Positions 19,761 to 28,716 of a stretch of 28,949 nucleotides of DNA are shown here, one piece after another. This DNA is from Chara braunii (taxonomy: Eukaryota > Streptophyta > Charophyceae > Charales > Characeae): NCBI GenBank assembly GCA_003427395.1, contig BFEA01000452.1:74663-103611 (forward strand), given 5' to 3'. The notes under the pieces were generated by a model that worked only from the letters and a program-made list of their open reading frames with translations, was not told the DNA's origin and ran no database searches. Numbering within the stretch: the first letter of the stretch is position 1; each line of letters begins with the position of its first letter. The translations under genes and the position numbers were made by a program.

Positions 19761-20198
19761 TGAATGTCTGTTGTTCATTGGTTGACTGAATATTAGTCGG
19801 GAAAACATTCCGTACGATAGGGGGGCCTCTTGGAAAATCGAACTCATTAATTAGGTGAATCTCTCTCCAATAAAACCGGCTAGCGTACATATATGTGAAA
19901 CACTTTTGAGAAAGAGGGAAATATTTTGAAAAGTGGTTTTTCCGGTTGGCTTTTGGATCAGGGCGGGTTAAAAGTAATTTTGTTTTCATTGTCTCTTGAT
20001 ATTCTTTTCCCTACCAATCAGTCTGAACTAAGAGCAATCAACTACAAATGAACAAGGAGGGAATTGGACAGGCAGCACAAACCCCGACACGCCCTGGTCG
20101 CTGAGGACCTCGGAAGTGGGGGCGGCGAGTGACAAGCGCCGTTGCCCGTGGCTTCAGCGAGCAGTAGGCGGCCCCTCCCCGAGTTTCCTCACAAACTT

Positions 20199-20215
20199 TG
20201 GCGTCGTTGTCGGGG
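20199..20215 (+). other. Primer-binding site matching tRNA-Asp 3' end (plus-strand LTR element)
   Basis: TGGCGTCGTTGTCGGGG matches the complement of the plant-type tRNA-Asp 3' end at 15 of 17 positions; both mismatches are T for C. It marks the start of minus-strand DNA synthesis in an LTR retrotransposon and fixes the element's orientation as plus. Confidence 0.8.
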
Positions 20216-20402
20216 AGGGGATTGCACCCCCAAGGCCATGACCTTCCCCAATCAACGGGGGTGCGCTGGCTAATCATCCAGATACTAGTTAGCTTTAAAT
20301 AAATTGATTAGTTGATTTTTTTTTATTTTTTGTTTGATATTGAAATTTATTTTTTAACTGATATCTCCTGATCCGCACGTTTTTGCGTGAGCCGCCTTGG
20401 GG

Positions 20403-20437
20403 TCAAAGTTCGTCCTCTCAACGAGGCGAACTTTTGA
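20403..20437 (+). repeat. Stem-loop TCAAAGTTCGTCCTC / GAGGCGAACTTTTGA
   Basis: Near-perfect 15-bp arms around a TCAAC loop. It follows a CCGCCTTGGGG element; a related CCGCCTGGATCAAAGTTGTCC at about 20570 lacks the return arm. Confidence 0.7.
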
Positions 20438-20851
20438 GATTTAAAAAAAAAAAATTGATGACTGGATTTTTGGATTATCAATTTTCTTTATTTTTCTAAT
20501 TATTATTTCGAAAATCCCTGTTTTTTTTTATTATTAATTACGAAAAATTGGAGCGGAATCCGGAGGTAACCGCCTGGATCAAAGTTGTCCAGTTTGTTTT
20601 ACTCGACGTTTGGAGACATTGGTCGGGGGAAACGAACGTTTTTGTAGGAACGGCGGGGTTCAAAAGATAGGAAATAAAAATAAAATAAAGGGGAAAATCG
20701 TTTTTTTTTGCAATTTTGTTTAAATTAAAAAAAAAGAAATAAAAAAATGTAATCGGATAAATTTTCTTTCTGGACCTAGCAGACTCTAACAAAAAAATTC
20801 TCACGGCGATCGGGGAATTGCGGTGCACATGTGAATGCGCGCAAAAACCCA

Positions 20852-20882
20852 AAACCCTAATTAGGGGAAACCCTAATTAGGG
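20852..20882. repeat. Twin palindromes with telo-box motifs
   Basis: CCCTAATTAGGG occurs at 20855-20866 and again at 20871-20882. Each is preceded by AA so that AAACCCTAA, the plant telo-box, is formed at 20852-20860 and 20868-20876. A third ACCCTAA follows at about 20887. Confidence 0.75.
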
Positions 20883-21109
20883 TAAGACCCTAATACTAGT
20901 ATATAAGTATAGTATTAATTAAATACGGTTCTAATTACAACCCTCCAGATTGTTAATGATTCGAAATTTTGTGCAAGTGTATCCTCTGGGAGTAAAGTGT
21001 ATTAATTTGATTTTCTTTTTTTTTAACTAAAAAAATAAAATTAATATTTAAAAATTAATAAAAAATTTGAGTTCCTAAAATTTAAGTTCGTTTATTTTTT
21101 TGCTTCCCC

Positions 21110-21183
21110 TTTCGGCAGTTGATCAAGGGATAACCTCCCGAACCCCATCCCAACGGGAGGGAAGGGAAACTGCTGCCGAAAAT
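21110..21183 (+). repeat. Leader stem-loop module, copy 1
   Basis: Outer arms TTTCGGCAGTT / AACTGCTGCCGAAA enclose an inner stem CCTCCCG / CGGGAGG around the loop AACCCCATCCCAA. Shares its loop and outer arms with the modules at 21305 and 22080. Confidence 0.75.
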
Positions 21184-21304
21184 TTTCGGGAATATTTCTT
21201 TTGATTCAAATTTACTAACAATTAATTTAAGAAAAAAAATATTAAAAATATCTAAACACCAAGTAAAAATCAAATTTTCCCTTCTTAATATATTTGATTT
21301 TACT

Positions 21305-21377
21305 TTTTCGGCAGCACTGTTTTAGGGCTTAGTCACGGACCCCATCCCAACGGGGGGAGGTGGAACGCTACCGAAAT
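21305..21377 (+). repeat. Leader stem-loop module, copy 2
   Basis: TTTTCGGCAGC ... ACCCCATCCCAACGGGGGGAGG ... GCTACCGAAATTTT: the same architecture as copy 1 with one outer-arm mismatch (GCTACCG for GCTGCCG). Confidence 0.7.
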
Positions 21378-21924
21378 TTTAGGGAATCCCCCAAAGTTAT
21401 TCTAGGACCCTATAAAGCGTGAGAGTCGGCTAACCTTAGAGAAATGTGACCTTCGACAGATATAAGAAAAGGGGAAGAATTAATTTCAAATTTCTCCTAA
21501 TTTTTTCTAATTAAAAAGTAAAATCACGAAAAAAAATCCTAAAGGGAGATAGGAAAAGGGTACTAGACTTGTTTTAAATTGGGTGAGTGTTGTTATACCT
21601 TCCCTAAGATCGGATACAAAGAACTGAAATTTTACTCAATTAATACTATTTTTTGGCGAAGTAATTCATAAAAAGTCAAGAAAAATCCAAACGATAGTGG
21701 GAAAAGCAGTTGATCCTTACGTTTCGCCCCTATTGCATTTGTGTATACTTTGGCAGCGAACTAAAGGCGAGGAAGTGTACCCTTCTGGTTTTTCTTGAAT
21801 TTTTATTAATGAAATTATTGAACATTCTCAAAATTAAAAGATATGGTTTAAGAATTCGAAAAGAGAGTACATCTACTTTCTGTTTTTGATTCCTGTCTGG
21901 CGAACTAGGTTCATTTGTCGGAGA

Positions 21925-22035
21925 CGCGCTCGCTGGTGTAGTTGGTTGGAATCCCTCGAATTGAGCACGCGCCTTGTATTCGAGGAAACTAGAGTAAAAG
22001 GCTTGTGTGCCCGATCCAAGTTCGAAATTTCGCGC
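21925..22035 (+). other. tRNA-like A-box and B-box pair, possible SINE head
   Basis: TGGTGTAGTTGG (about 21934-21945) matches a pol III A box and AGTTCGAAATT (about 22019-22030) resembles a B box, about 85 bases apart. The T-arm and acceptor do not pair, so it is not a working tRNA gene. It could be a tRNA-derived SINE remnant or coincidence. Confidence 0.3.
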
Positions 22036-22079
22036 CCTTGATACCTAGGTCACTCTAGGGCCTATCTTGGACTTAGATA

Positions 22080-22148
22080 GGCAGTGCTTATTATAGGGAC
22101 GACCTCCCCAACCCCATCCCAACGGGGGGAAGGCGAAGCGCTGCCAAA
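22080..22148 (+). repeat. Leader stem-loop module, copy 3
   Basis: GGCAGTGC ... CCTCCCCAACCCCATCCCAACGGGGGG-type inner stem ... GCGCTGCC. The loop AACCCCATCCCAA is identical to copy 1. It lies about 130 bases ahead of the first decayed coding frame. Confidence 0.72.
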
Positions 22149-22277
22149 ATTCTTCTAGAATTTGGAGCTCTTCTTACTTCTTAATCTCCCTTCTGTCCTT
22201 CTTATTCTTCCTTTACGTTGTAGTCCTTCTTACTCTTCCTTCACCCTACTGTCTCTGCATCATGTAGCGTCGATTGG

Positions 22278-23400
22278 ATGTGGCAGTCAGAGCACATCGA
22301 AGAGTATGAGGCAGATCGTGCCTGAGAGGTAGACCCTCTCGAACTTATAGAGGGGGACCTAGTGGAGTTCACGCTTCCCGCACGACCCACTCACTGGCAC
22401 GGCGGGCAGTTTAGGTGGAGGTCTATCCTCTTGTTCTCCGTTGCTTGGCTGTGGACGTACAACGAGATCCAGAGCAGCCAGGGGAAAGGTCTAGTGAGGG
22501 CCTATCTGTACCTGGGACTAGAGACGACCAAAGAGGTCGCCTTGACTCTCACTACGTCAGGAACTAGTTGCGTCATCAGAAGAGCATTGCGGTACTTACA
22601 GGAGGAGATTGACGCATTTCGGGCTGACGACGAGCAGGACCCGTTGACCTTGTTTCACGGGCGACCTCCCCTCACTATCACAGGGGATCTCCTGATAGCC
22701 CAAGACGACTTTTTCCCATATGCAGGGACTGGCTTGAGAACAGTTGTTTCCGCGTTCGTGGTAGACACCGTTTTTGGAGGAGTCGGTGGCTTGGTTGAGG
22801 CTTACCTCACATCCCGAGAACTCGAGCTCTTCGCCAGAGGACACCTCGACTCTTGCTATATATATTACTCCCTCGTGACCGCGGGTCTTCGCTCGGGAGA
22901 CGAGAGGGTTCAGCTTGTAGAGCTGATCCACTCCATAGGTGACGATTGCCAGCGGGGTTCCCCCCCACCCTCGTACGTGTGGGACTGGTTGGACCGGGAG
23001 CTCCGGGCAGGGCGTAAGTACATTACCTGTATAGGTAGGCTATTCGCAGAGGACTTGGGTAGCTGGTGGGGCGAGGACTCGCTACCCTTGATATACGACT
23101 ACGAGTTGGTACAATATTACCAGGCGATAAGACTCCCTCCGTACCGTATAGAGGACGAGCCAGACGATGCCGAGTGGGCTAGGGACGACGACGAGGAGGC
23201 CTGGGAGCTTGATTGGGTAGACTCTGACCGGGAAGACGCTGAGTTGATAGACGAGGACGTCGACGCTCATTTCCCATGGATAGGAGTCGTCATCAGGGTC
23301 TAAGCGAGACTGCGCAGAGCGACGCATATCGGCAAGGGAGGGTTTAGACCTGTGGATTATAGACCGACGAGGGAGTTGGAGGGGTAGTACGGAGCCTGAG
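22278..23400 (+). pseudogene. Unrecognised protein ahead of gag in the LTR element (decayed)
   Basis: One frame is open from 22326 to 23300 and can be extended both ways: upstream through TGA 22323 to an ATG at 22278 (MWQSEHIEEYEADRA), and downstream past TAA 23301 (ARLRRATHIGKGGFRPVDYR) to TAG 23385 and TGA 23397. All four stops are one transition from Gln or Arg. The main part is about 325 residues: a Trp-rich start (THWHGGQFRWRSILLFSVAWLW), an alpha-helical middle and a very acidic tail (DEPDDAEWARDDDEEAWELDW). I see no zinc knuckle, protease, RT or integrase motif and do not recognise the family. Its place between the primer-binding site and the gag-like frame recalls the extra ORF1 of giant Ogre-type elements, by position only. 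Confidence 0.55.
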
Positions 23401-25848
23401 AGGTAGTGATTGAGCGGAGCCGTCCACGAGCGTCAGGTAGCTACTGAGTGCGATCAGATGGTAGAGCCGGTTGAAGGAATCGACCTTCCAATCGACAATC
23501 TTAGATGGCCTAGGGCTCCCGAGATTGTGGTCCCCGACGTACTAGAACTTGACCTACCGCCCAAGAGTGTGTCTGGATCTGGACTTCAGAGCCGGTAGAG
23601 GTGTTGGTAATGAGAATGAGGGCTGCGCAGACTGATTTGTGAGGCAGATGGAGACAAGAGGAGTGATTCGAGCGCGTGGTGAGCATATCTGCTATTACGC
23701 GATTCTGACTCCTACAAGGTGAAGAGATTGACAAAACCGAGAGAGACTGCTTTTGGGTTCGACATCCCTCTCCCTGTGCGACTGGACAAGAGTGAGAGCA
23801 TGCCGCTTAGGTATACGGAAACGTGGATAGCGGAAGGAGTGTTCCTGTGGACAGTGATCTTAGAGGTAAGAAAGGCGACCGGAGCTAGGGAGGTGGGGGC
23901 GATCGGGCATCTTGTATTCGACAGGTCGCAGGAGCTCAAATAGGGCTAACACTTGTCGATGTTGGCCGGACGTGGTGGAGGTAAGTAGCTTTAGCGAGAG
24001 CCATCGTAACTAGGAAGGCGAGCACTTTAGCCACAAGTAGCCAGCCATTAGTGTGCCTGGTATTTAGTCCCCGGAGGGCAGGTTTGTACCCTGTAGAGGG
24101 CTGGAGGTGGGCCCTGTCCGCGGTCGTGATAGAATAAGCGTATGGAGGCGTCGAAAACTTGAGCAGAGCAACAGACAATACGTTTTACACTCTCGGCTTG
24201 GGCTTAGCGCCTCAGTTTAAGGAGGCTTACTTCTCTGTCTGTGCGAGGTGGGGGCGTCTTGATTACGAGACGCTGAGAGGACTAATAGATGCAACCTGTT
24301 GGGTAGATTGTCTGAGACCAGCTGATTTTATCGATTATTGTTGAAGGCGCGTCGAGGATAAATATACGGTTTTGAAATACCTCAAATATCGTTTCGAGGG
24401 TTGTTTGTAGGAGGTATGCCGGGTAGAAAACACCAAGAGTTGAAGTGAGCAGGCAACTAGTGAACGAGGGCTTCACAATGACCGTCCTACTCAGAACACG
24501 CATAGAAGAAAACTTGACAGAGTGAGAATGTCTGCGACGAGCTAGAGAGTTTATCGACAAACACCGGGCTGGGGTCCTTGCGTGCGTGACCTTTTAGACG
24601 AAGGTAACGTATGAGGTCATGGTATGGTCGACTGGATACCTACGTGCAGAGTTGTTCCTCGATGAGACAGTGGCAGAAGCAAGGAGCAAGGTATGAGACG
24701 GGTTGCATTGACATGACAGAACGCGAGTTAGCACTGTACCGACATAGACCCCGAACTTCGTACTCTCTCCGGTGGGACCGCAGATGTTCCGATTCTTGGA
24801 GGAGTGAGGATGATAAGAATCCTCGAGTAGTCGTTCATGTAGTGACAAGCTGCCAGCCTGTTGACGAGCGATATGAGCCTTCCTTGCGACGACTGCCGTA
24901 TGCACGAGCAGTTTCTAGACGCTTAGCACGCGATGACGGAACGCTACAGATTCTCCTGAGGGTAAGTATAAATGAGGAGTTGTCGGACAACGAATACAGA
25001 GTACTTCCGGAGGATGTCATACGAGAGCAGAGATTCGGAGCACGGAGAGAAATAACGACACAAAGGTGGATGGTATAGGGAGTGGTTGTCTGCGTAAAGG
25101 GGGTTGCTCGCATAGAGATAGTCCGAGACGAGACGCCGACGGAAGCTCAGAGTAAGATGTGAAGAGACCCTCTGAACTTAGGAAGAGATGGGCATTTGAG
25201 AATGAAAAATGTGGATAATTGGGTGAAGAGAGTCGAGGAGCATGTTATAGAACCCGTTCTAAAGTGAGTCAAGGAGTTGGGCAACAAGATTGGGGACTGC
25301 GGAGCCAACAAGAATGAGAGGGAACTGTGTAGAATAAAAGCAGTAACGAGGGGACTAGAGAGTCTCTTTAGGGAAGACATATATTTTCAAGAGGTGGTGA
25401 TTGGATTTTCTGGATAGCGTGAAGATGAGAGATCGTAATAGCAAGGAAACAGGCCAGTCGTCGGAGTCGACGGAAAGACTGAAGGAGCAGTCAGAGGCTG
25501 CAGATCCGAAATAAAAGGAAAGTGAGGAAGGAGCATAAGAACAATGATAAGGGACAATGACAGGTACAACTCAGTATTCCAATGATAAGTTTTCCTTACA
25601 TGTCGTGGGGAAGTTAGATGGGTCGGTGGCCTGTGTGGTGATGTAAGTAGAGCACCTAGCGAGACTCAATGTGATCGAGGAAGCAGAGTGTACTCGGCAA
25701 GCGGTGAGGGAGGTGCGAGTGACCGGACTCTGGGTAGGAGTTGAAAACGACCGTCTAATTAGATACATATTGTGTGTGACTCCTTTTGATGCGACTCTTG
25801 TCTAGATCGTGACACAAGACACCGAAAGAGACTGAGAGACTCCTAGAA
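23401..25848 (+). pseudogene. Continuing decayed coding region of the LTR element, unrecognised
   Basis: Plus-strand patches with coding character follow each other in shifting frames: 23410-23598 (EIVVPDVLELDLPPK), 23719-23943 (FDIPLPVRLDKSESMPLRY, then VFLWTVILEVRKATGAREVG), 24159-24344 (FKEAYFSVCARWGRLDYE), 24611-25078 (DGTLQILLRVSINEELSDNE), and about 25425-25800 (SNDKFSLHVVGKLDGSVACV, HLARLNVIEEAECTRQAVRE). Stops between patches are mostly TGA/TAG/TAA in otherwise open text. No known retroelement enzyme motif is visible. Individual frame boundaries are uncertain; I read it as one long decayed reading frame on the same strand as its neighbours. Confidence 0.4.
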
Positions 25849-26515
25849 ATGGAGGCCAGGAGGGCAGGAGAGTTAGCAAGAGTGATAGTTGACGACGCTG
25901 TTCTCATGACATTCTCGACACATAACCGGTGCTGGAAGGAGTTTATTAAGACCCTAGAAGACATAGAGGATTTTAGAGATAACGACGACTTTGAAGCTTT
26001 CTACCTGGTCCTACGAGCATCCGCGGATAGGATGTTAGTGACGCTTGCTTTAGCTGGTTTAGATCGCTAGGCGACCTGCAAATGTTTCGCAAGAGATGAG
26101 CCCACCTGAAGAGGAGTTAGCGCGAAGAAGACGGAAGTTTGCGGGATGGAGTGGACCTCGTGATCCTGAACATGAGAAAGTACTTCAAGGCCTGAGCGTA
26201 ATTAGAAGAGAGGAGATCTTCCCCTATGAGGTAGTCAGGTACCAGGTAGCAAACAGCGGCTGGGACAGGAATCAATTTTATGTAATGACCGTACACTTTC
26301 TCGACCTAGGAGCACACCACGTCGATATATACTTACCAAGGGAGCGTGCAAAGTTTTGTGCTTACACGAGGTGCTGAAGGATAGCAGCCTGGAAGTTGAG
26401 GGAAGAAAAGAAGAGATTGAAAGACCTAGGGAAGATTGTCGAGGTCTGTGACGACATCTCGATTTTCGACGGTTTGCCTAGGTCACCGATTCCAGACAGA
26501 GGATTATAATGGAAT
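25849..26515 (+). pseudogene. Decayed coding segment with duplicated domain, copy A
   Basis: The frame at 25849-26070 (MEARRAGELARVIVDDAVLM ... DFRDNDDFEAFYLVLRAS) is followed by 26096-26377 and onward with REEIFPYEVVRYQVANSGWD, FYVMTVHFLDLGAHHVDIYL, PRER, a TGA at 26375, LREEKKRLKDLGKIVE and ISIFDGLPRSPIPD (about 26456-26500). The blocks from EEIF to IPD recur about 557 bases later. The family is not recognised. No membrane segment or zinc-binding pattern is evident. Confidence 0.45.
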
Positions 26516-26689
26516 GGATGAGAGACAGTAGTAGACTTTGCTAGGATGGTCGGAACGAGGAATGGTCCCAAGAAATCGACAGGAAGAGAATAGGATGTGG
26601 GGATGAGCGAAAAGAGAAATATCTCTGATCGCGAGATGGAGCTGAGGAGATAGAGAGGTTTCTTGCCGGAAACAGACCGTCCGAGGAGA

Positions 26690-27360
26690 AACTAGAGACG
26701 ATTTGCGGTTTGTTGAGTTCGCTAGGGAAGAGAGAGAGATAATCTTGTATGAGGTAGAGAGGTATGAGCTTGGCAATCTCGTATGAGGTAGAGAGGTATG
26801 AGCTTGTGGATAGCGGATGAGAGGAGATACCTCTTTATGTGATGATCGTCAGGTTTATCCACATAGACGTGTATGATGTGAGGATTTATATACCCTGGGA
26901 AGGAGAAGTTGATCTTGTATACGGTCGATGTTGGGAGCGCGCGAAAGAGGTTGTAGAAGGCGAAAGAGATAAGTTACTAACTCTGGGAAGAACGTTACCT
27001 GGGACACTCGGATAACGATCTTTGAGGGGCTTCCTAAGCTTCCGACTCCGCATCAAATTACACAAGAGGGGAACTACGGGACCATAGTAGAGCTTGCCTT
27101 ACGAAATCAAAAGTTTGATGGCAAGAGGAGACGAGTACCCGCTAGCGGGGGCCAGCGTCGTACGACGAGGGCTGAGCGACTTAGAGAGGAGGATATCGAT
27201 CGATATACGAAAGCGCTTGCGTGCTTGCACTCGTGAGGAGTTACACACTATAGGGAGCGCGATTTGTAGGGGAGTGAGGTGCCCCGAGACAAGAGTGTTA
27301 GAGGTCAGGAGAGGTGCTGCCTGCATAGAGGGACATGAGGGATGATTTTTCCTTGACACG
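26690..27360 (+). pseudogene. Decayed coding segment with duplicated domain, copy B
   Basis: Homologous at protein level to copy A: YEVERYEL, LYVMIVRFIHIDVYDVRIYI, PWEG, RAKEVVEGERDKLLTLGR and ITIFEGLPKLPTPH (about 27012-27053). About half the residues match copy A in the central block. A 26-bp direct repeat with 34-bp spacing (26747-26772 and 26781-26806) inside it is not a multiple of three and would break the frame. The frame at 27094-27342 (DEYPLAGASVVRRGLSDLER, RACTREELHTIGSAICRGVR) continues the coding text to about 27340. Confidence 0.45.
26747..26806 (+). repeat. 26-bp direct repeat, 34-bp period
   Basis: GTATGAGGTAGAGAGGTATG followed by AGCTTG is present identically at 26747-26772 and 26781-26806. 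Identity is complete while the surrounding coding text is decayed, so the duplication is recent relative to that decay. Confidence 0.92.
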
Positions 27361-27704
27361 GGAATACTAGGTATCGAGGACGAGCACGAGTTCCAAGATG
27401 AGAGCGGAAGACTAACGGCTATTTTGAGGGCGGTTGAGAACTAGGTTTGGGTACTTAAAGATTGGCAGAACCAATTCAGACATTAGGTCCGGGCTGCCGG
27501 CTCTAACATTAGGTCCGGGTTGCACGCTTGAGTGTTAGGGACGATAGACTAATACCGAGCGTCGCCAAACCGTAATCTGCGAGACCTCAAGGGGCACATT
27601 CGGCAGAACGCACCGCTAAGATGCATAGATCAACCCGACGATAGGGAACCAGAGGTGATGGGCTGCCCAACCGTCGTTGAGATAGGACAGCGTCAGCGGT
27701 AAGG
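27361..27704 (+). other. Spacer ahead of the gag-like frame
   Basis: About 340 bases with no convincing frame. It holds a 26-bp tandem duplication (ACATTAGGTCCGGG...) at 27480-27531. Confidence 0.5.
27480..27531 (+). repeat. 26-bp tandem duplication
   Basis: ACATTAGGTCCGGG(C/T)TG is shared by adjacent 26-bp units at 27480-27505 and 27506-27531; their 3' halves have diverged. A shorter echo, GTGTTAGGGACG, follows at 27532. Confidence 0.75.
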
Positions 27705-28228
27705 ATGGCAAGTAGAACAAAACCTCCTAGTATCCGGTGGGAGATGCCTGCTCGACGCTCTCCTACGTACGAGCGGGGAGACGCAAGAGGTGATAAAGGA
27801 AGAGATGACTGGAAAAACCAGTATGCGCGGGAACAGGCCTGGAGAGATAGAGATAGACCTCAGGAGAGGAGCACACCACCAAGACAGATCTATGACCCAC
27901 AAACAGGTGAGTCGTATATGCTTTCTTATGAAAGGAGGGATCGATACATTATTTCACACCATCCATCGGAGCTAGACACCAGGCCCTCCATTTTCAAGGG
28001 ATACAGTATCACCGAGTATCTCGAGAAGTGGGAGTTGCATGCATACCGTAGTCAATGGTCGGAGGACGAGATCCTAGACAATTTCTTGTTCAACTCGGAC
28101 CTGAGCTTGAGTCAAGTAATCAAAGACGCGCGACCAAAGGATAGGCGGTGGACTATCGACAAAACCAGCCTTTATGAACTCTTTAAGCTGGAAGATGTCA
28201 AGTACTCTATCCGAGATCTGGAAATGAT
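27705..28228 (+). CDS. Gag-like protein of the LTR element, 3' end broken
   Basis: ATG 27705 lies in a favourable AAGGATGG context and opens a frame without internal stops. The N-terminal 60 residues are basic and charged (RRSPTYERGDARGDKGRDD, REQAWRDRDRPQER), then DPQTGESYMLSYERRD leads to a globular block from about residue 95 (SIFKGYSITEYLEKWELHAY, WSEDEILDNFLFNSDLSLSQ, KTSLYELFKLEDVKYSIRDL). The F-x-G, YLEKWE, W-x-E-D-E-I pattern is reminiscent of the N-terminal capsid fold of Ty3/gypsy Gag, which packages element RNA; a zinc knuckle is not reached. At about 28228 the text turns abruptly into Pro-rich low complexity encoded by a C-rich insert, so the protein is probably truncated. Gag identity rests on position and pattern only. 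Confidence 0.5.
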
Positions 28229-28440
28229 GAGTACAACCCCCGCCGACCCCCGCCCCCCCACCTCTCCCCGCCTTTCCCCCTCCGAGCCCGCGTCGGCACC
28301 CCGCATTTTTTTTTTTGGGGGTCCAGAACCCCTAATAATATCACCAACACCCCAAAGTAAAAAAAAAATTGGGAAGGGCTGGCTGAGGTAGCCAATGGTG
28401 CCCCTCCCTTATGAAATATAAAAGGGCACATGAAAAAAAA
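28229..28440. other. C-rich insert interrupting the gag-like frame
   Basis: Composition changes sharply at about 28229: C-runs (CCCCCGCCGACCCCCGCCCC), T11 at about 28306, A-runs at about 28360 and 28433. The right edge near 28440 has a short A tract followed by TTGAGCATACG. It looks like a separate inserted sequence; on the minus strand it reads G-rich with internal T tracts. No target duplication is obvious to me. Confidence 0.4.
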
Positions 28441-28716
28441 TTGAGCATACGAATTCCTTGTTGAATTGTCTGTTTCCCGAAGGACCCCAGTGCATCCACT
28501 GCATCTGCACAGATCCAACGTCTGGCAAGTATCGTGTGTGCTAATGGAGCAGATCAGCAATATATGTTCTGGATCCGAAGTCAGGTCTGCTTTCCCACTG
28601 TCTCCAGCAGTTATGGGTTACACGTTAAGCTCTCTCTTTCTTTTCTTTCGTTTTCCTACGAGCAGTAAGGGCCTTGCTCCACCCCTCACTACTTGCACAA
28701 AAGACAACATATGGCA
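28441..28716. other. No gene recognised
   Basis: Contains GAGCAGTAAGGGCCTTGCTCC (about 28660-28680), a shorter relative of the foldback centre at about 28785-28806. No coding frame is supported. Confidence 0.4.

Larger units (their letters stand above)
16474..20193 (+). mobile_element. Candidate 5' LTR of a giant LTR retrotransposon
   Basis: The gypsy RT reading ends at 16473, and the next bases are TGTCGGA. The region runs to CCTCACA at 20193, five bases before a tRNA-Asp-type primer-binding site. TGT...ACA ends plus PBS spacing fit an LTR of about 3.7 kb on the plus strand. A TATAAAG lies at about 16624. The interior has no recognised gene, as expected of an LTR. The 3' LTR copy would lie outside the window, so LTR identity cannot be tested here, and the left end rests on the break in RT homology. 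Alternatively, several smaller insertions could fill this interval. Confidence 0.45.
20216..22265 (+). other. Long AT-rich leader of the LTR element with repeated stem-loops
   Basis: About 2 kb without coding frames separates the primer-binding site from the first decayed coding region. It alternates A/T-rich runs with discrete GC-rich hairpin modules listed separately. Confidence 0.6.

Noticed and set aside
21925-22035. Functional tRNA gene
   Set aside because: A-box and B-box resemblance is present, but T-stem, acceptor stem and anticodon arm do not fold.
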